Source: Planctomycetota bacterium (GTDB lineage: Bacteria > Planctomycetota > B15-G4 > SIAN01). Taken from it: a stretch of 64,000 nucleotides of DNA. The DNA is taken from positions 62,001 through 126,000 of the forward strand of contig JAEUIC010000018.1 in NCBI GenBank assembly GCA_016795285.1, read 5' to 3'. Made by a program: the position numbers and the translations under genes. Under the pieces are notes generated by a model. It saw only the letters and a list, made by a program, of their open reading frames with translations, was not told the origin of the DNA and ran no database searches. Every line of letters begins with the position of its first letter. Positions within the stretch are counted from its first letter, which is position 1. Below are positions 1-7,737 of the stretch, piece after piece.

Positions 1-1734
1 CGCGGGCGGCCGGAAGAAGGAGGCGAGCGCGACCGCCGGCTCGGCCGGGCCGGTCCACTTCCAGTTGCCGAACAGGTGGAGCGTCGGCAGCGCGACGAGG
101 TCGAGGGCGCGCGTCGCTGCGTCGCGATGCTGGCGCGCCAAGAGCAGCCGCGCCGACGCACGCAGCCATGGGCGCAGCGTGGCGCGATCGCGCCCGAGAT
201 CGTCGAGCAACGCGGCGACGAAGCGCACCCGCTGCGGCGTCGAGAAGAGGGAGCGCGGCACGTCGCCGAGCTGCGCCAGCGCGCGCGCGAGGCGCCGCTC
301 GCTCCAGGTCGCGCCGGGTCGGGCGGCGTCGAGGTCGACGAGGTGGAGGCGCGGGGCGTCCGCCCGCTCGTCGAGCAGGAGGTTCTTCAGCGAGAGGTCG
401 GAGTGGACGAAGCGCCGCTCGACCAGCGCGACCAGCAGCGCGCGCAGCGCGGTGGCGACGGCGTCGACGCGGCGCCGCTCGGTGGCGGGGAGCGCGCGCC
501 CCGCCGGCGGTTGCGCCTCGTGCGCCGCGAGGTGGAGCGGCAGCGTCTCGTCCAGCGCGGCCGCGACGGCGAAGGCGCGCGCATCGTCGAGCCGCACGGC
601 AGCGAGCGGCGCCGCCACCGGCAGGTCGCGCGCCTGCGCCGCCACCCCGTTCCCGAACGCCGCGCGTGCACGCCGCCATGCGCCGCGGCCGCGGAACTCC
701 TTCACCACCAGCGCGCGCTCGCCGGCGACGACCCGCGTCAGCGCGCTGCGGCGACCGCGACGCAGCACGCGCGCGTCCTCCGCAGCGAGTGCTGCCGCGT
801 GGTCGGAGAGCAGCCGTTCGAGCGCCGCCGCGTCGAGCTGCCGATCGTGGCTCGCCGTGGCCCCGCCGGCGAGCGTCGACTGCGCGAAGCGCGAGCTCGC
901 CACGAAGGCGCGGCCGGCGCGGCTGCTCGCGTGCGCCGCTCGCCGTTGCGCGAGCGCGCGGCGGACCCGCTCGGCCGGCGGCGCCACGTCATCGTGCGGC
1001 TCGGCCAGCGCTTCGAGCTCCTGCGGTGAGCAGACGTAGCGCAGCGAGTGGAGCAGGTCGCCGATGTCGCGCGCGCGCAGCGCCGTCGGCACCGCGCCCA
1101 TCTCGAGCACGCCATGCAGGTCGATGCAGTAGAGCTCCGCGGCTGGTCCTGCGCCGTCGTGCAGCAGCAGGTTCCCGGAGTGGAAGTCGCGGTGCCAGAG
1201 GCCCGCCTCGTGGAGCGCCGAGAGGCGCGCGAGCGCGCGGCGGATCAGCGCCCGCTTGGTCGGCGCTCCGTCGCCCGGCACGAAGCGCCGCTCGAGCCAT
1301 TGGCCGAGCGTCTGCACGCCGAGCAGCCGCACGCCGACGAACCACGACGGCGCGCCGATCGCGCCCGGCGGCGGCTCGCGCGTGGCGAGCGCGCGCGGCG
1401 TCGGCAGGCCGCGCTGCTCGAAGAGGTGCGCCATCGCGAACTCGGCGCACGCCCGCACGCCGAGCGCATCGCGGGCGCGGCCGAGCGTCCCGCGGCGCGC
1501 CGGGTAGCGCTTGAGCAGCAGCGGCGGCAGCCCCGGCAGGTCGACGGCGTAGACCTCGCGGCGCGCCGAGCGCTTCAGCGCGACGAGCGGCGCCGCGCGT
1601 TCGTCGGCGGCGAGCAGCGCGGCGAGGCGCGCGCCGTCCGGCGACTCGAAGAGCGGGCGCGCCTCGGCGGCGAAGCGCCAGCGGCCGCCCGCCGCGTCGA
1701 CCACCGACTGGATTCCGTCGCCCGAGTGCTGCAT
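1..1734 (-). CDS. Tandem two-domain lipopolysaccharide kinase (WaaP/Kdo-kinase/InaA-like), 3' end outside window
   Basis: The frame is open from an ATG at 1734 to base 1 (578 codons), so the C-terminus lies outside the window. An in-frame TGA just upstream of the ATG limits the start. Two protein-kinase-like lobes lie in tandem. Lobe 1 has a candidate ATP-site lysine K75, the catalytic loop HRDFHSGN at 181-188 and the metal-site motif IDLH at 204-207. Lobe 2 has K345 in VVKEF, HSDLSLKN at 444-451 and VDLD at 466-469. These are marks of the lipopolysaccharide kinase clan, which phosphorylates Kdo or heptose of the LPS inner core at the cytoplasmic face. Both lobes keep the catalytic Asp and Asn, so both look active. 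It is divergent from a glycosyltransferase, in keeping with envelope glycan work. The exact acceptor cannot be told. A small-molecule kinase of the aminoglycoside phosphotransferase type is the alternative. Confidence 0.8.
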   Translation of the reverse strand, partial: MQHSGDGIQSVVDAAGGRWRFAAEARPLFESPDGARLAALLAADERAAPLVALKRSARREVYAVDLPGLPPLLLKRYPARRGTLGRARDALGVRACAEFAMAHLFEQRGLPTPRALATREPPPGAIGAPSWFVGVRLLGVQTLGQWLERRFVPGDGAPTKRALIRRALARLSALHEAGLWHRDFHSGNLLLHDGAGPAAELYCIDLHGVLEMGAVPTALRARDIGDLLHSLRYVCSPQELEALAEPHDDVAPPAERVRRALAQRRAAHASSRAGRAFVASSRFAQSTLAGGATASHDRQLDAAALERLLSDHAAALAAEDARVLRRGRRSALTRVVAGERALVVKEFRGRGAWRRARAAFGNGVAAQARDLPVAAPLAAVRLDDARAFAVAAALDETLPLHLAAHEAQPPAGRALPATERRRVDAVATALRALLVALVERRFVHSDLSLKNLLLDERADAPRLHLVDLDAARPGATWSERRLARALAQLGDVPRSLFSTPQRVRFVAALLDDLGRDRATLRPWLRASARLLLARQHRDAATRALDLVALPTLHLFGNWKWTGPAEPAVALASFFRPPA

Positions 1735-1787
1735 CGTCCTCGCCGTCGCCCTTCATCGTCGTCGCCGTTCGTTCGCGGGGAGCCATC

Positions 1788-2921
1788 TTGGCGCGCGCGC
1801 TGACCGTCTTCCACCTGAACACCGAGCGCACGTGGCGCGGCGGCGAGGGGCAGACGCTCGCGCTGGCGGCCGGATTGGCGCGCCGCGGCCATGCGAGCGT
1901 GGTGGTGGCGCAGCGCGGCGGCGAGCTGGCGAAGCGCGCCGTCGCGGCGGGCGTCGAGACGGTCGAAGTGGCGATGCGCGGCGAGTGGGACCTGCCGGCG
2001 GTGGCGCGGCTCTCGGCGCTGCTGCGCGCGCGGCGGCCCGACATCGTCCACATGCACACGTCGCATGCCCACATGCTCGGCGTGCTGGCGTCGAAGTGGA
2101 CCGGGATCGGCAAGCGGGTGGTGTCGCGGCGGGTCGACTTCACGATCCATCGCCACCGCTTCTCCCTCTCGGGCATCAAGTACGGGCACGGGGTCGACCG
2201 CTACATCGCCATCTCCGCGGCGGTGCGCGAACAGCTGGTGAAGGACGGCGTGCGGCGCGAGCGGGTCGCGCTGGTCCACAGCGGCATCGATCCGGCGCGC
2301 GTGCGCGGCGGCGACGCGGCGCGCGCGCGGGCCGACCTCGGCGTGCCGATGGGGGTGCCGCTGATCGGCACCATCGCCCACTTCGGCTGGCACAAATCGC
2401 TCGAGACGCTGATCGAGGCGGCGGCGCCGATCGTCGCGGCGCTGCCCGACGCGCGCGTCGTGCTGATCGGCGACGGCAACCTGCGGCCCGAGCTCGAGGC
2501 GGTCCGCGCGAAGAGCCCGGTCGCGGAGCGCGTGCTGATGCCGGGCTTCCGCGCCAACGTCGCCGACTTCCTCGCCGCCTTCGACCTCTTCGTGATGCCG
2601 TCGGTGATGGAGGGGCTCTGCACCTCGATCCTCGATGCCTTCGCGGTCGGCGTGCCGGTGGTCGCCTGCCGGGCGGGCGGCATCCCGGAACTCGTCCTCG
2701 ACGGTTCGACCGGCCGCCTCGTCGCGCCGCGCGACCCGCCCGCCCTCGCCGCCGCGATCGTGGCGGCGCTGCGCGACGACGGGGCGCGCGCGCGCTGGGT
2801 CACCGCCGCGCGCGACCATCTGGCCGCTCGCTTCACCCACGACGCGATGGTGGAAGGGACGCTCGCGGTCTACCGGGAGTTGCTCGGCGTCAACGATGCT
2901 TCGCGCGCGGCGACTTCGTGA
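1788..2921 (+). CDS. Glycosyltransferase family 4
   Basis: A 377-residue GT-B retaining glycosyltransferase, predicted cytoplasmic and probably acting in LPS or other surface glycan assembly. The N-terminal acceptor domain opens with a beta strand and the GGEGQ turn, which resembles family-4 enzymes. The C-terminal nucleotide-sugar domain carries IGTIAHFGWHKS near residue 190 and the donor-site stretch EGLCTSILDAFAVGVPVV near residue 270, with the E-x7-E-type spacing typical of the family. The start is TTG at 1788, chosen because a strong GGGGAG ribosome site ends six bases upstream. It is divergent from the LPS kinase gene (53 bases apart), and its 3' end overlaps endonuclease III on the other strand by 32 bases. 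The sugar and acceptor are unknown. Confidence 0.88.
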   Translation: MARALTVFHLNTERTWRGGEGQTLALAAGLARRGHASVVVAQRGGELAKRAVAAGVETVEVAMRGEWDLPAVARLSALLRARRPDIVHMHTSHAHMLGVLASKWTGIGKRVVSRRVDFTIHRHRFSLSGIKYGHGVDRYIAISAAVREQLVKDGVRRERVALVHSGIDPARVRGGDAARARADLGVPMGVPLIGTIAHFGWHKSLETLIEAAAPIVAALPDARVVLIGDGNLRPELEAVRAKSPVAERVLMPGFRANVADFLAAFDLFVMPSVMEGLCTSILDAFAVGVPVVACRAGGIPELVLDGSTGRLVAPRDPPALAAAIVAALRDDGARARWVTAARDHLAARFTHDAMVEGTLAVYRELLGVNDASRAATS

Positions 2922-3606
2922 CCGGCGCAACCGCCTCCTCGCGACGCGCGGAGGGGCAGAGCGCCGCGAGGCAGCAGCGATCGCACTGCGGTCGGCGCGC
3001 GATGCAGGTGGTGCGGCCGTGGCGGATCAGCCGGTGGGAGAAGGCGATCCACTCCTCCTGCGGCAGGAGCGCCACGAGGTCGCGCTCGATCTTCACCGGG
3101 TCGTCGGCGCGCGTGAGGCGCAGCAGCCGCGCGATGCGCTGCACGTGGGTGTCGACCACCACGCCCGAGGCGATGCCGTAGGCGGTGCCGAGCACGACGT
3201 TCGCCGTCTTGCGCGCGACGCCCGGCAGCGCGACGAGCTCCTCCATCGTGCGCGGCACCGCGCCGCCATGCCGCTCGACGAGCGCCCGTCCGCAGCCGCG
3301 CAGGTTCCTCGCCTTCGCGTTGAAGAAGCCGGTCGAGCGGATCAGCTGCTCGAGCGCGCCGGGCGGGCTGTCGGCGTAGTCGGCCGCCGTCCGGTGGCGG
3401 GCGAAGAGGGCGGGGGTGACGAGGTTCACCCGCGCGTCGGTGCACTGCGCCGAGAGGATGGTGGCGACCAGCAACTCGAGCGGACTGCCGTGGTCGAGCT
3501 CGCAGCGCGGCGCGCCGTACTCGGCGGCGAGCGCGGCGACGATCGCCTGCGCGCGCGCGCGTCGCGCCGCCAGCGATTCGCGAGGAGCGGAGCGAACGGG
3601 GCTCAT
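2890..3606 (-). CDS. nth: Endonuclease III, base-excision repair DNA glycosylase/AP lyase
   Basis: A 238-residue protein that removes oxidised pyrimidines and cuts the abasic strand. Visible features are the helix-hairpin-helix LPGVARKTANV, with catalytic Lys at about residue 133, the catalytic Asp in VVDTHV at about 152, and a C-terminal [4Fe-4S] loop with cysteines at about 201, 208, 211 and 217 (C-x6-C-x2-C-x5-C, the classic spacing). The frame stays open further upstream to 3741, but that extension is low-complexity alanine/arginine, so the ATG at 3606 is preferred and gives the usual family length. Its ATG overlaps the ATG of the divergent oxidoreductase gene by two bases, so one of the two starts may lie further in. 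Confidence 0.93.
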   Translation of the reverse strand: MSPVRSAPRESLAARRARAQAIVAALAAEYGAPRCELDHGSPLELLVATILSAQCTDARVNLVTPALFARHRTAADYADSPPGALEQLIRSTGFFNAKARNLRGCGRALVERHGGAVPRTMEELVALPGVARKTANVVLGTAYGIASGVVVDTHVQRIARLLRLTRADDPVKIERDLVALLPQEEWIAFSHRLIRHGRTTCIARRPQCDRCCLAALCPSARREEAVAPVTKSPRAKHR

Positions 3607-4804
3607 GCGGGGCGATGGTATCCTCCCGCGCACCTTGACTGCCGCGCGCCCACCTCGCCGATCCGCCGCTGCCGCTGCTGCCGCCGCCGAGCGCAGCGCG
3701 CTCGCGAAGCCGTTGCGCGTCGCCGTGGTCGGGCTCGGCATCGGTCGCTCCCACGTCCGCGCGCTGCGAGCGCCGCCCGCGGTCGACGAGGAGCCGGGCG
3801 TGCCGCCGCTCGAGGTGGTGGCGCTCTGCGATCGCGACGCGCGCCGGCTGTGCGCCGTGGGCGACGAGTTCGGCGTCGCGGCGCGCTACCGCGACTTCGC
3901 GCGCCTGCTCGCGGCCGAGCGGCCCGACGCGGTGGTGATCGCGACTCCGAACGACCTCCATGCGCCGATGGGCATCGCGGCGCTCGAGGCGGGCTGCCAC
4001 GTGCTGATCGAGAAGCCGCTCGCCCACACGTTGGCGGCGGCGGAGGAGCTGGCGGCAGCGGGGCGGCGCCACCGGCGGCAGCGGGTGATGCTCGACCTGT
4101 CGTATCGGTTCGGAGCGGCGGCACGCACGGTGAAGGAGTGGCTCGCATCGGGGCGCTGCGGGCCGCTCTACCACGCCAACACCTACTGGTGCCGCACGCG
4201 CGGGCTGCCGCCGCCTGGCAGCTGGCTCGCGCAGCGGCGGCGCGCCGGTGGCGGCGCGGTGACGAGCCTCGGCGTCCATCGCATCGACCTGGCGCTCTGG
4301 TTCATGGGCGATCCGGAGGTCGAGTCGGTGGCGGCGGTGCAGCACGGCGCGCTCGGCAAAGTCCTGCAGGGCAAGGCGCTCGCCGGGAAGCGGCGCGGCG
4401 CGCGCTTCGACGTCGAGGAGTTCGGCGGCGGGCTCTTGCGCTGCGCCGGCGGCCGCGCGGTCGTCTTCGAGTCGTCGTGGGCCGAGAACAGCGGCCGCCG
4501 CGAGATCATGCTGACCCGCGTGCTCGGCGTGCGCGGCGGAGCGATCCATCGCAACCTCGACCACGGCGAGGAGTTCGTCGCCGAGCTGCACGCCGATCGC
4601 AACGGCACGCTGGTGACGCCCGACCCGGCGCCGTGGCGGCGCGGCGCGCGCTCGCCGGTCCGCGAGTTCGCCCGCTCGATCGCGCGGCCCGACCCGTCGC
4701 TGCCCGACCTCGCCACCGGCGTGAAGCTGCAGCGGATCCTCGCCGCGATCGACCGCTCGGCGCGCGAGGGGCGCGAGGTCGCCTTGGCGGAGCGGGACGG
4801 GTGA
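3605..4804 (+). CDS. Gfo/Idh/MocA-family NAD(P)-dependent oxidoreductase
   Basis: A 399-residue dehydrogenase. The Rossmann segment VAVVGLGIGRSHVRAL lies near residue 35, followed by VVIATPNDLHAPMGIAALEAGCHVLIEKPL's EKP motif (catalytic Lys) and the family's C-terminal alpha/beta domain, with GVHRIDLALWFMG carrying the GxHxxD-like residues. Such enzymes oxidise or reduce sugars, often nucleotide sugars. A role in making a sugar for the flanking glycosyltransferases is inference. Start choice is uncertain. The ATG at 3605 overlaps the divergent nth start. The TTG at 3635 sits 10 bases after a TATCCT -10-like box (3619-3624), the layout of a leaderless transcript, and may be the true start (389 residues). 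The stop overlaps the next GTG by four bases, so the two genes are translationally coupled. Confidence 0.85.
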   Translation: MRGDGILPRTLTAARPPRRSAAAAAAAAERSALAKPLRVAVVGLGIGRSHVRALRAPPAVDEEPGVPPLEVVALCDRDARRLCAVGDEFGVAARYRDFARLLAAERPDAVVIATPNDLHAPMGIAALEAGCHVLIEKPLAHTLAAAEELAAAGRRHRRQRVMLDLSYRFGAAARTVKEWLASGRCGPLYHANTYWCRTRGLPPPGSWLAQRRRAGGGAVTSLGVHRIDLALWFMGDPEVESVAAVQHGALGKVLQGKALAGKRRGARFDVEEFGGGLLRCAGGRAVVFESSWAENSGRREIMLTRVLGVRGGAIHRNLDHGEEFVAELHADRNGTLVTPDPAPWRRGARSPVREFARSIARPDPSLPDLATGVKLQRILAAIDRSAREGREVALAERDG

Positions 4805-5769
4805 GCGGGAGCGCCGGGCCGCTCTGCTCGGTGGTCATCCCCACGCTCGACGCCGGCCCCGAGTTCGCGCAGACGCTGGCGGCGCTGCGCGCGCAGCAGG
4901 AGGTCGGCGAGCCGGAGCTGCTCGTCCTCGACAGCGAGAGCCGCGACGCGACCGCAGATCTGGCGCGCGCGGCGGGGGCGCGCGTCCGCATGATCCGGCG
5001 CGCGACGTTCGACCACGGCTTCACGCGCAACCTCGGCGCGGCGCTGGCGCGCGGCCGCTTCGTCGCCTTCCTCACGCAGGACGCGCTGCCGCACGGAGCG
5101 CACTGGCTCGCGGCGCTGGTCGAAGCGATGGAGCGCGAGCGGGCGGTCGGCGGCTACAGCCGCGTGCTGGCGCGGCCGGGCTGCTCGCCGCTGGTCGCGC
5201 GCCACGTCGAGGGCGACCTCGTCCATTCGCCGGAGCGGCAGGTGAAGCGGCTCGACGCGGCCGCCTTCGCGCGCCTCTCGCCGTTCGAGCGGCGCGTCTA
5301 CTGCCACTTCAACAACGTCGCCTCGTGCGTGCGGCGCGACTGGTTCGCGCGCCATCCCTTCCCGGTGATCGCGTTCGGCGAGGACCTCGCGTGGGGGACG
5401 CGCGCGATCGAGCTCGGCGAAGCGCTGGTCTACGAGCCGCGCTCGGTCGTCCTCCACTCGCACGCGAGCGAGCTCTGCGCCGACTACCTGCGCCATCGCG
5501 CCGATGCCCGGCTGATGCGGACGCTCTACGGGATGCGCAACCGCGACGGCTGGCGCGACTGCGTGCCGGCGTGGTGGCGGGAGGTGGCGGCCGACGGGCG
5601 CGCGCTGGCGCGGAGCGGGGCGCCGCTCTCGGCGCGGTTGCGCTGGCTGCTCTACAGCCCGCTCCTGCGCGCCGCGCAGCTCGCCGGGCAGCTCGCCGGG
5701 AGCCGCGGGGCTGCGGTCGCGCCGCCGCGCTGGCTCGACGAACTCCCGCCGCTCGAGGTGGCGCGCTGA
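4801..5769 (+). CDS. Glycosyltransferase family 2, rhamnosyltransferase-like
   Basis: A 322-residue GT-A fold enzyme. VVIPTLDAGPEFAQTLAALRAQ at the N-terminus and LLVLDSESRDATADLA form the nucleotide-binding part. FDHGFTRNLGAALARGRFVAFLTQDA near residue 75 is the stretch typical of RfbF/RgpF-like rhamnosyltransferases, with the acidic pair read as TQDA in place of the usual DxD. A second acidic site, FGEDLAWGTRAIELG, lies in the C-terminal half. The GTG start overlaps the stop of the oxidoreductase (GTGA), so the two are co-transcribed. It probably adds a deoxyhexose or similar sugar to a surface glycan. The substrate is not readable from the sequence. Confidence 0.85.
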   Translation: MSGSAGPLCSVVIPTLDAGPEFAQTLAALRAQQEVGEPELLVLDSESRDATADLARAAGARVRMIRRATFDHGFTRNLGAALARGRFVAFLTQDALPHGAHWLAALVEAMERERAVGGYSRVLARPGCSPLVARHVEGDLVHSPERQVKRLDAAAFARLSPFERRVYCHFNNVASCVRRDWFARHPFPVIAFGEDLAWGTRAIELGEALVYEPRSVVLHSHASELCADYLRHRADARLMRTLYGMRNRDGWRDCVPAWWREVAADGRALARSGAPLSARLRWLLYSPLLRAAQLAGQLAGSRGAAVAPPRWLDELPPLEVAR

Positions 5770-5834
5770 AGGGAAAGGCGTTCCGCTCCCGAATCGCCGC
5801 TTGGCGCGCGCCGCGCACTTGAGCTACCTCCTCC

Positions 5835-6902
5835 ATGTCCGCGAAAGGACTCGCCTTGAAGCGCCACTTCCTCTCCACCCTCGACTGGACGCTCCCCGAG
5901 CTGCACGACCTGCTGCTGCGGGCGCGCCGCATCAAGTCGGGCGCGTCGCGTCCCGACTTCCGCGGCCAGTCGATGGCGCTGCTCTTCTTCAACGCGTCGA
6001 TGCGCACGCGCGTCTCGTTCGAGGCGGGACTCGCCCGCTTCGGCGGCCACGCGATCACCGTGCAGCCCGGCAAGGATGCCTACGTCTTCGAGCATCGCGA
6101 CGGCGCGGTGATGGACGGCGCGACGCAGGAGCACGTGCGCGAGGTGGCGCCGGTGCTGTCGCGCTACGTGAGCGCCATCGGCATCCGCAAGTCGGACCTG
6201 ATCACCACCGGCGCGACGACCGCCGACGTGACCGCGTCGTGGCAGGAGGTGCGCGGCGACGACTTCCTGAAGGCCTTCGCGCGCCACGCGACCGTGCCCG
6301 TCGTGAACATGGAGTCGAACTTCGAGCACCCGTGCCAGGAGCTCGCCGATCGGCAGACGCTCGCGGAGAAGCTGCCCGATCCGCGCGGCAAGAAGTACGT
6401 GCTCACGTGGGCGTGGCACCCTAAGTCGCTGCCGCTCGCGACGCCGCACAGCCAGCTCCTCTCCGCGGCGGCGCTCGGCATGCGCGTCGTCCACCTGCGG
6501 CCGCCCGGCTACGACCTCGACCCGCAGGTGGTCGCCGTCGCGAAGCAGCGCGCCGAGGCGAGCGGCGGCTCGCTCGAGGTGACCGACGACATCGAGGCGG
6601 CGTACCGCGGCGCGCACGCCGTCTGCGCCAAGTCGTACGGCGGCATCGGCTGGTACGGCCGCTTCGAGGACGAGAAGCGCGACAAGGCGGCGCTGCGACG
6701 GCGCTGGATCGTCGACGCCGAGAAGATGGCGCTCACCGAGGACGCCCTCTTCATGCACTGCCTGCCGGTGCGCCGCAACGTCAAGGTGACCGACGCCGTC
6801 ATCGACGGGCCGCGCAGCGTGGTGGTCGATCAGGCGGAGAACCGCATGTGGTCCCAGTTGGCGCTCCTCGAGCGCCTCTTCGAGGAGTGGCGCGAGCGAT
6901 GA
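5835..6902 (+). CDS. argF': N-acetylornithine carbamoyltransferase (AOTCase-type; N-succinylornithine possible)
   Basis: A 355-residue member of the carbamoyltransferase family, predicted to transfer the carbamoyl group of carbamoyl phosphate to an N-acylated ornithine in arginine synthesis. The carbamoyl-phosphate loop reads SMRTR at about residues 55-59 instead of the STRTR of ordinary ornithine carbamoyltransferases. HPCQELAD lies near 170, and the C-terminal HCLPVRRNVKVTD near 308 is a hallmark of the N-acetyl/N-succinyl-ornithine enzymes, where ordinary enzymes read HCLP alone. The alternative start TTG at 5856 has an AAAGGA site upstream and would begin right at the conserved KRHFLSTLDW, so the true protein may be seven residues shorter. 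The stop overlaps the GNAT gene start (ATGA). Acetyl versus succinyl specificity is not settled here. Confidence 0.88.
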   Translation: MSAKGLALKRHFLSTLDWTLPELHDLLLRARRIKSGASRPDFRGQSMALLFFNASMRTRVSFEAGLARFGGHAITVQPGKDAYVFEHRDGAVMDGATQEHVREVAPVLSRYVSAIGIRKSDLITTGATTADVTASWQEVRGDDFLKAFARHATVPVVNMESNFEHPCQELADRQTLAEKLPDPRGKKYVLTWAWHPKSLPLATPHSQLLSAAALGMRVVHLRPPGYDLDPQVVAVAKQRAEASGGSLEVTDDIEAAYRGAHAVCAKSYGGIGWYGRFEDEKRDKAALRRRWIVDAEKMALTEDALFMHCLPVRRNVKVTDAVIDGPRSVVVDQAENRMWSQLALLERLFEEWRER

Positions 6903-7645
6903 AGAAGACGAGTTCCGGGTCGGGAAGGAGGAGAGCCGCGGCCCCGCCGCGCGCACCTTCCGTGCACCGGAACGGGAGCAGCTCGAACGGCGCCGCACCG
7001 CGCGGCCGCCGGCATGGCGACGCCGAAGAGAAGCCGGCGCCGCTGGTGCTCGAGCCGCCGATCGAGGTCCGCGTCGCGCGGCCCGCCGACGTCGCCTGGA
7101 TCGCGCAGATCCAGGGGCTGATCCGCGAGGCGCACGAGGCGGGCGCCATCATCGCGTTGCGCAGCAGCGACTACCTCGCGCACGCCATCCGCGACCGCCG
7201 AGCGGTGGTGGTGGTGCGGCACGGGACGCTGGTCGGCTTCGCGACGGCGCACCCGTGGGAGAGCGAGCGCTACGTGAGCCACTCGGCGATGGTCGTGTCG
7301 CCCGAGCTGCGCGGGCGCGGCCTGGCGCGGCGCATGAAGAGCGCGCTGGTCGAGCTGTCGCGCAAGCGCTGGCCGAACGCCGCGATCCTCTCGCTCACCC
7401 TCTCGCCGCAAGTGGAGCAGATGAACAAGTCGTTCGGCTTCGAGCCGGTGCCCTACTGCGACCTCACCAAGGACCCCGAGTTCTGGAAGGGGTGCGAGGG
7501 GTGCATCCACTTCGCCCACCTGAAGCGCAACCAGCAGCAGGACTGCCACTGCTGGGCGGGGCTCCTGATGCCGGTCGGCCAGCCGCGCGAGAAGATCGTC
7601 CCGCGCGACGCGCACGGCCACCCGTCGGCGAGCAGCAGCCACTGA
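6899..7645 (+). CDS. GNAT acetyltransferase, probable N-acylglutamate synthase of arginine synthesis
   Basis: A 248-residue protein translationally coupled to argF' by a four-base ATGA overlap. After a basic, low-complexity N-terminus of about 55 residues comes a GNAT fold: VARPADVAWI, the acetyl-CoA loop VSPELRGRGLARRMKSAL (R/Q-x-x-G-x-G/A form), then LTLSPQVEQMNKSFGFEPVP. The tail reads DPEFWKGCEGCIHF and later CHCW, a cysteine-rich end that I recall from the GNAT protein encoded in Bacteroidetes arginine operons with N-succinylornithine carbamoyltransferase. Pairing with argF' supports a role as the N-acylglutamate synthase that opens the pathway. This is inference from family resemblance and context. 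The four to five clustered cysteines may bind a metal. Confidence 0.8.
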   Translation: MKKTSSGSGRRRAAAPPRAPSVHRNGSSSNGAAPRGRRHGDAEEKPAPLVLEPPIEVRVARPADVAWIAQIQGLIREAHEAGAIIALRSSDYLAHAIRDRRAVVVVRHGTLVGFATAHPWESERYVSHSAMVVSPELRGRGLARRMKSALVELSRKRWPNAAILSLTLSPQVEQMNKSFGFEPVPYCDLTKDPEFWKGCEGCIHFAHLKRNQQQDCHCWAGLLMPVGQPREKIVPRDAHGHPSASSSH

Positions 7646-7678
7646 TCGGAGCGCCGGCTCCGGCGCGGCGCGCGTGCG

Positions 7679-7723
7679 GCGCCGCGGTGCTCCCTGCCGA
7701 CCGGGCAGGGTGCACCGCGGCGC
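7679..7723 (+). promoter_or_regulatory. Long near-perfect inverted repeat between the GNAT and aminotransferase genes
   Basis: The outer arms 7679-7690 and 7712-7723 pair perfectly (12 bp). After one T-T mismatch, 7692-7698 pairs with 7704-7710 (7 bp), leaving a five-base loop. No T-run follows on either strand, so it is a poor intrinsic terminator by the usual rule. It ends directly next to the TACACT -10 box of the following gene and covers its -35 area, so it could be an operator, a hairpin terminator for argF'-GNAT, or both. Confidence 0.6.
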
Positions 7724-7729
7724 TACACT
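7724..7729 (+). promoter_or_regulatory. -10 box TACACT of the aminotransferase gene, leaderless layout
   Basis: TACACT lies eight bases before the ATG at 7738, so transcription would begin at or within a base or two of the start codon. No Shine-Dalgarno sequence lies between the box and the ATG. The -35 position falls inside the inverted repeat. Confidence 0.4.
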
Positions 7730-7737
7730 CGCCGCCC

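Noticed and set aside
2635..4800. Long plus-strand frame running into the GT2 gene
   Set aside because: Off-frame reading through the GT4, nth and oxidoreductase genes. The real GT2 starts at GTG 4801.
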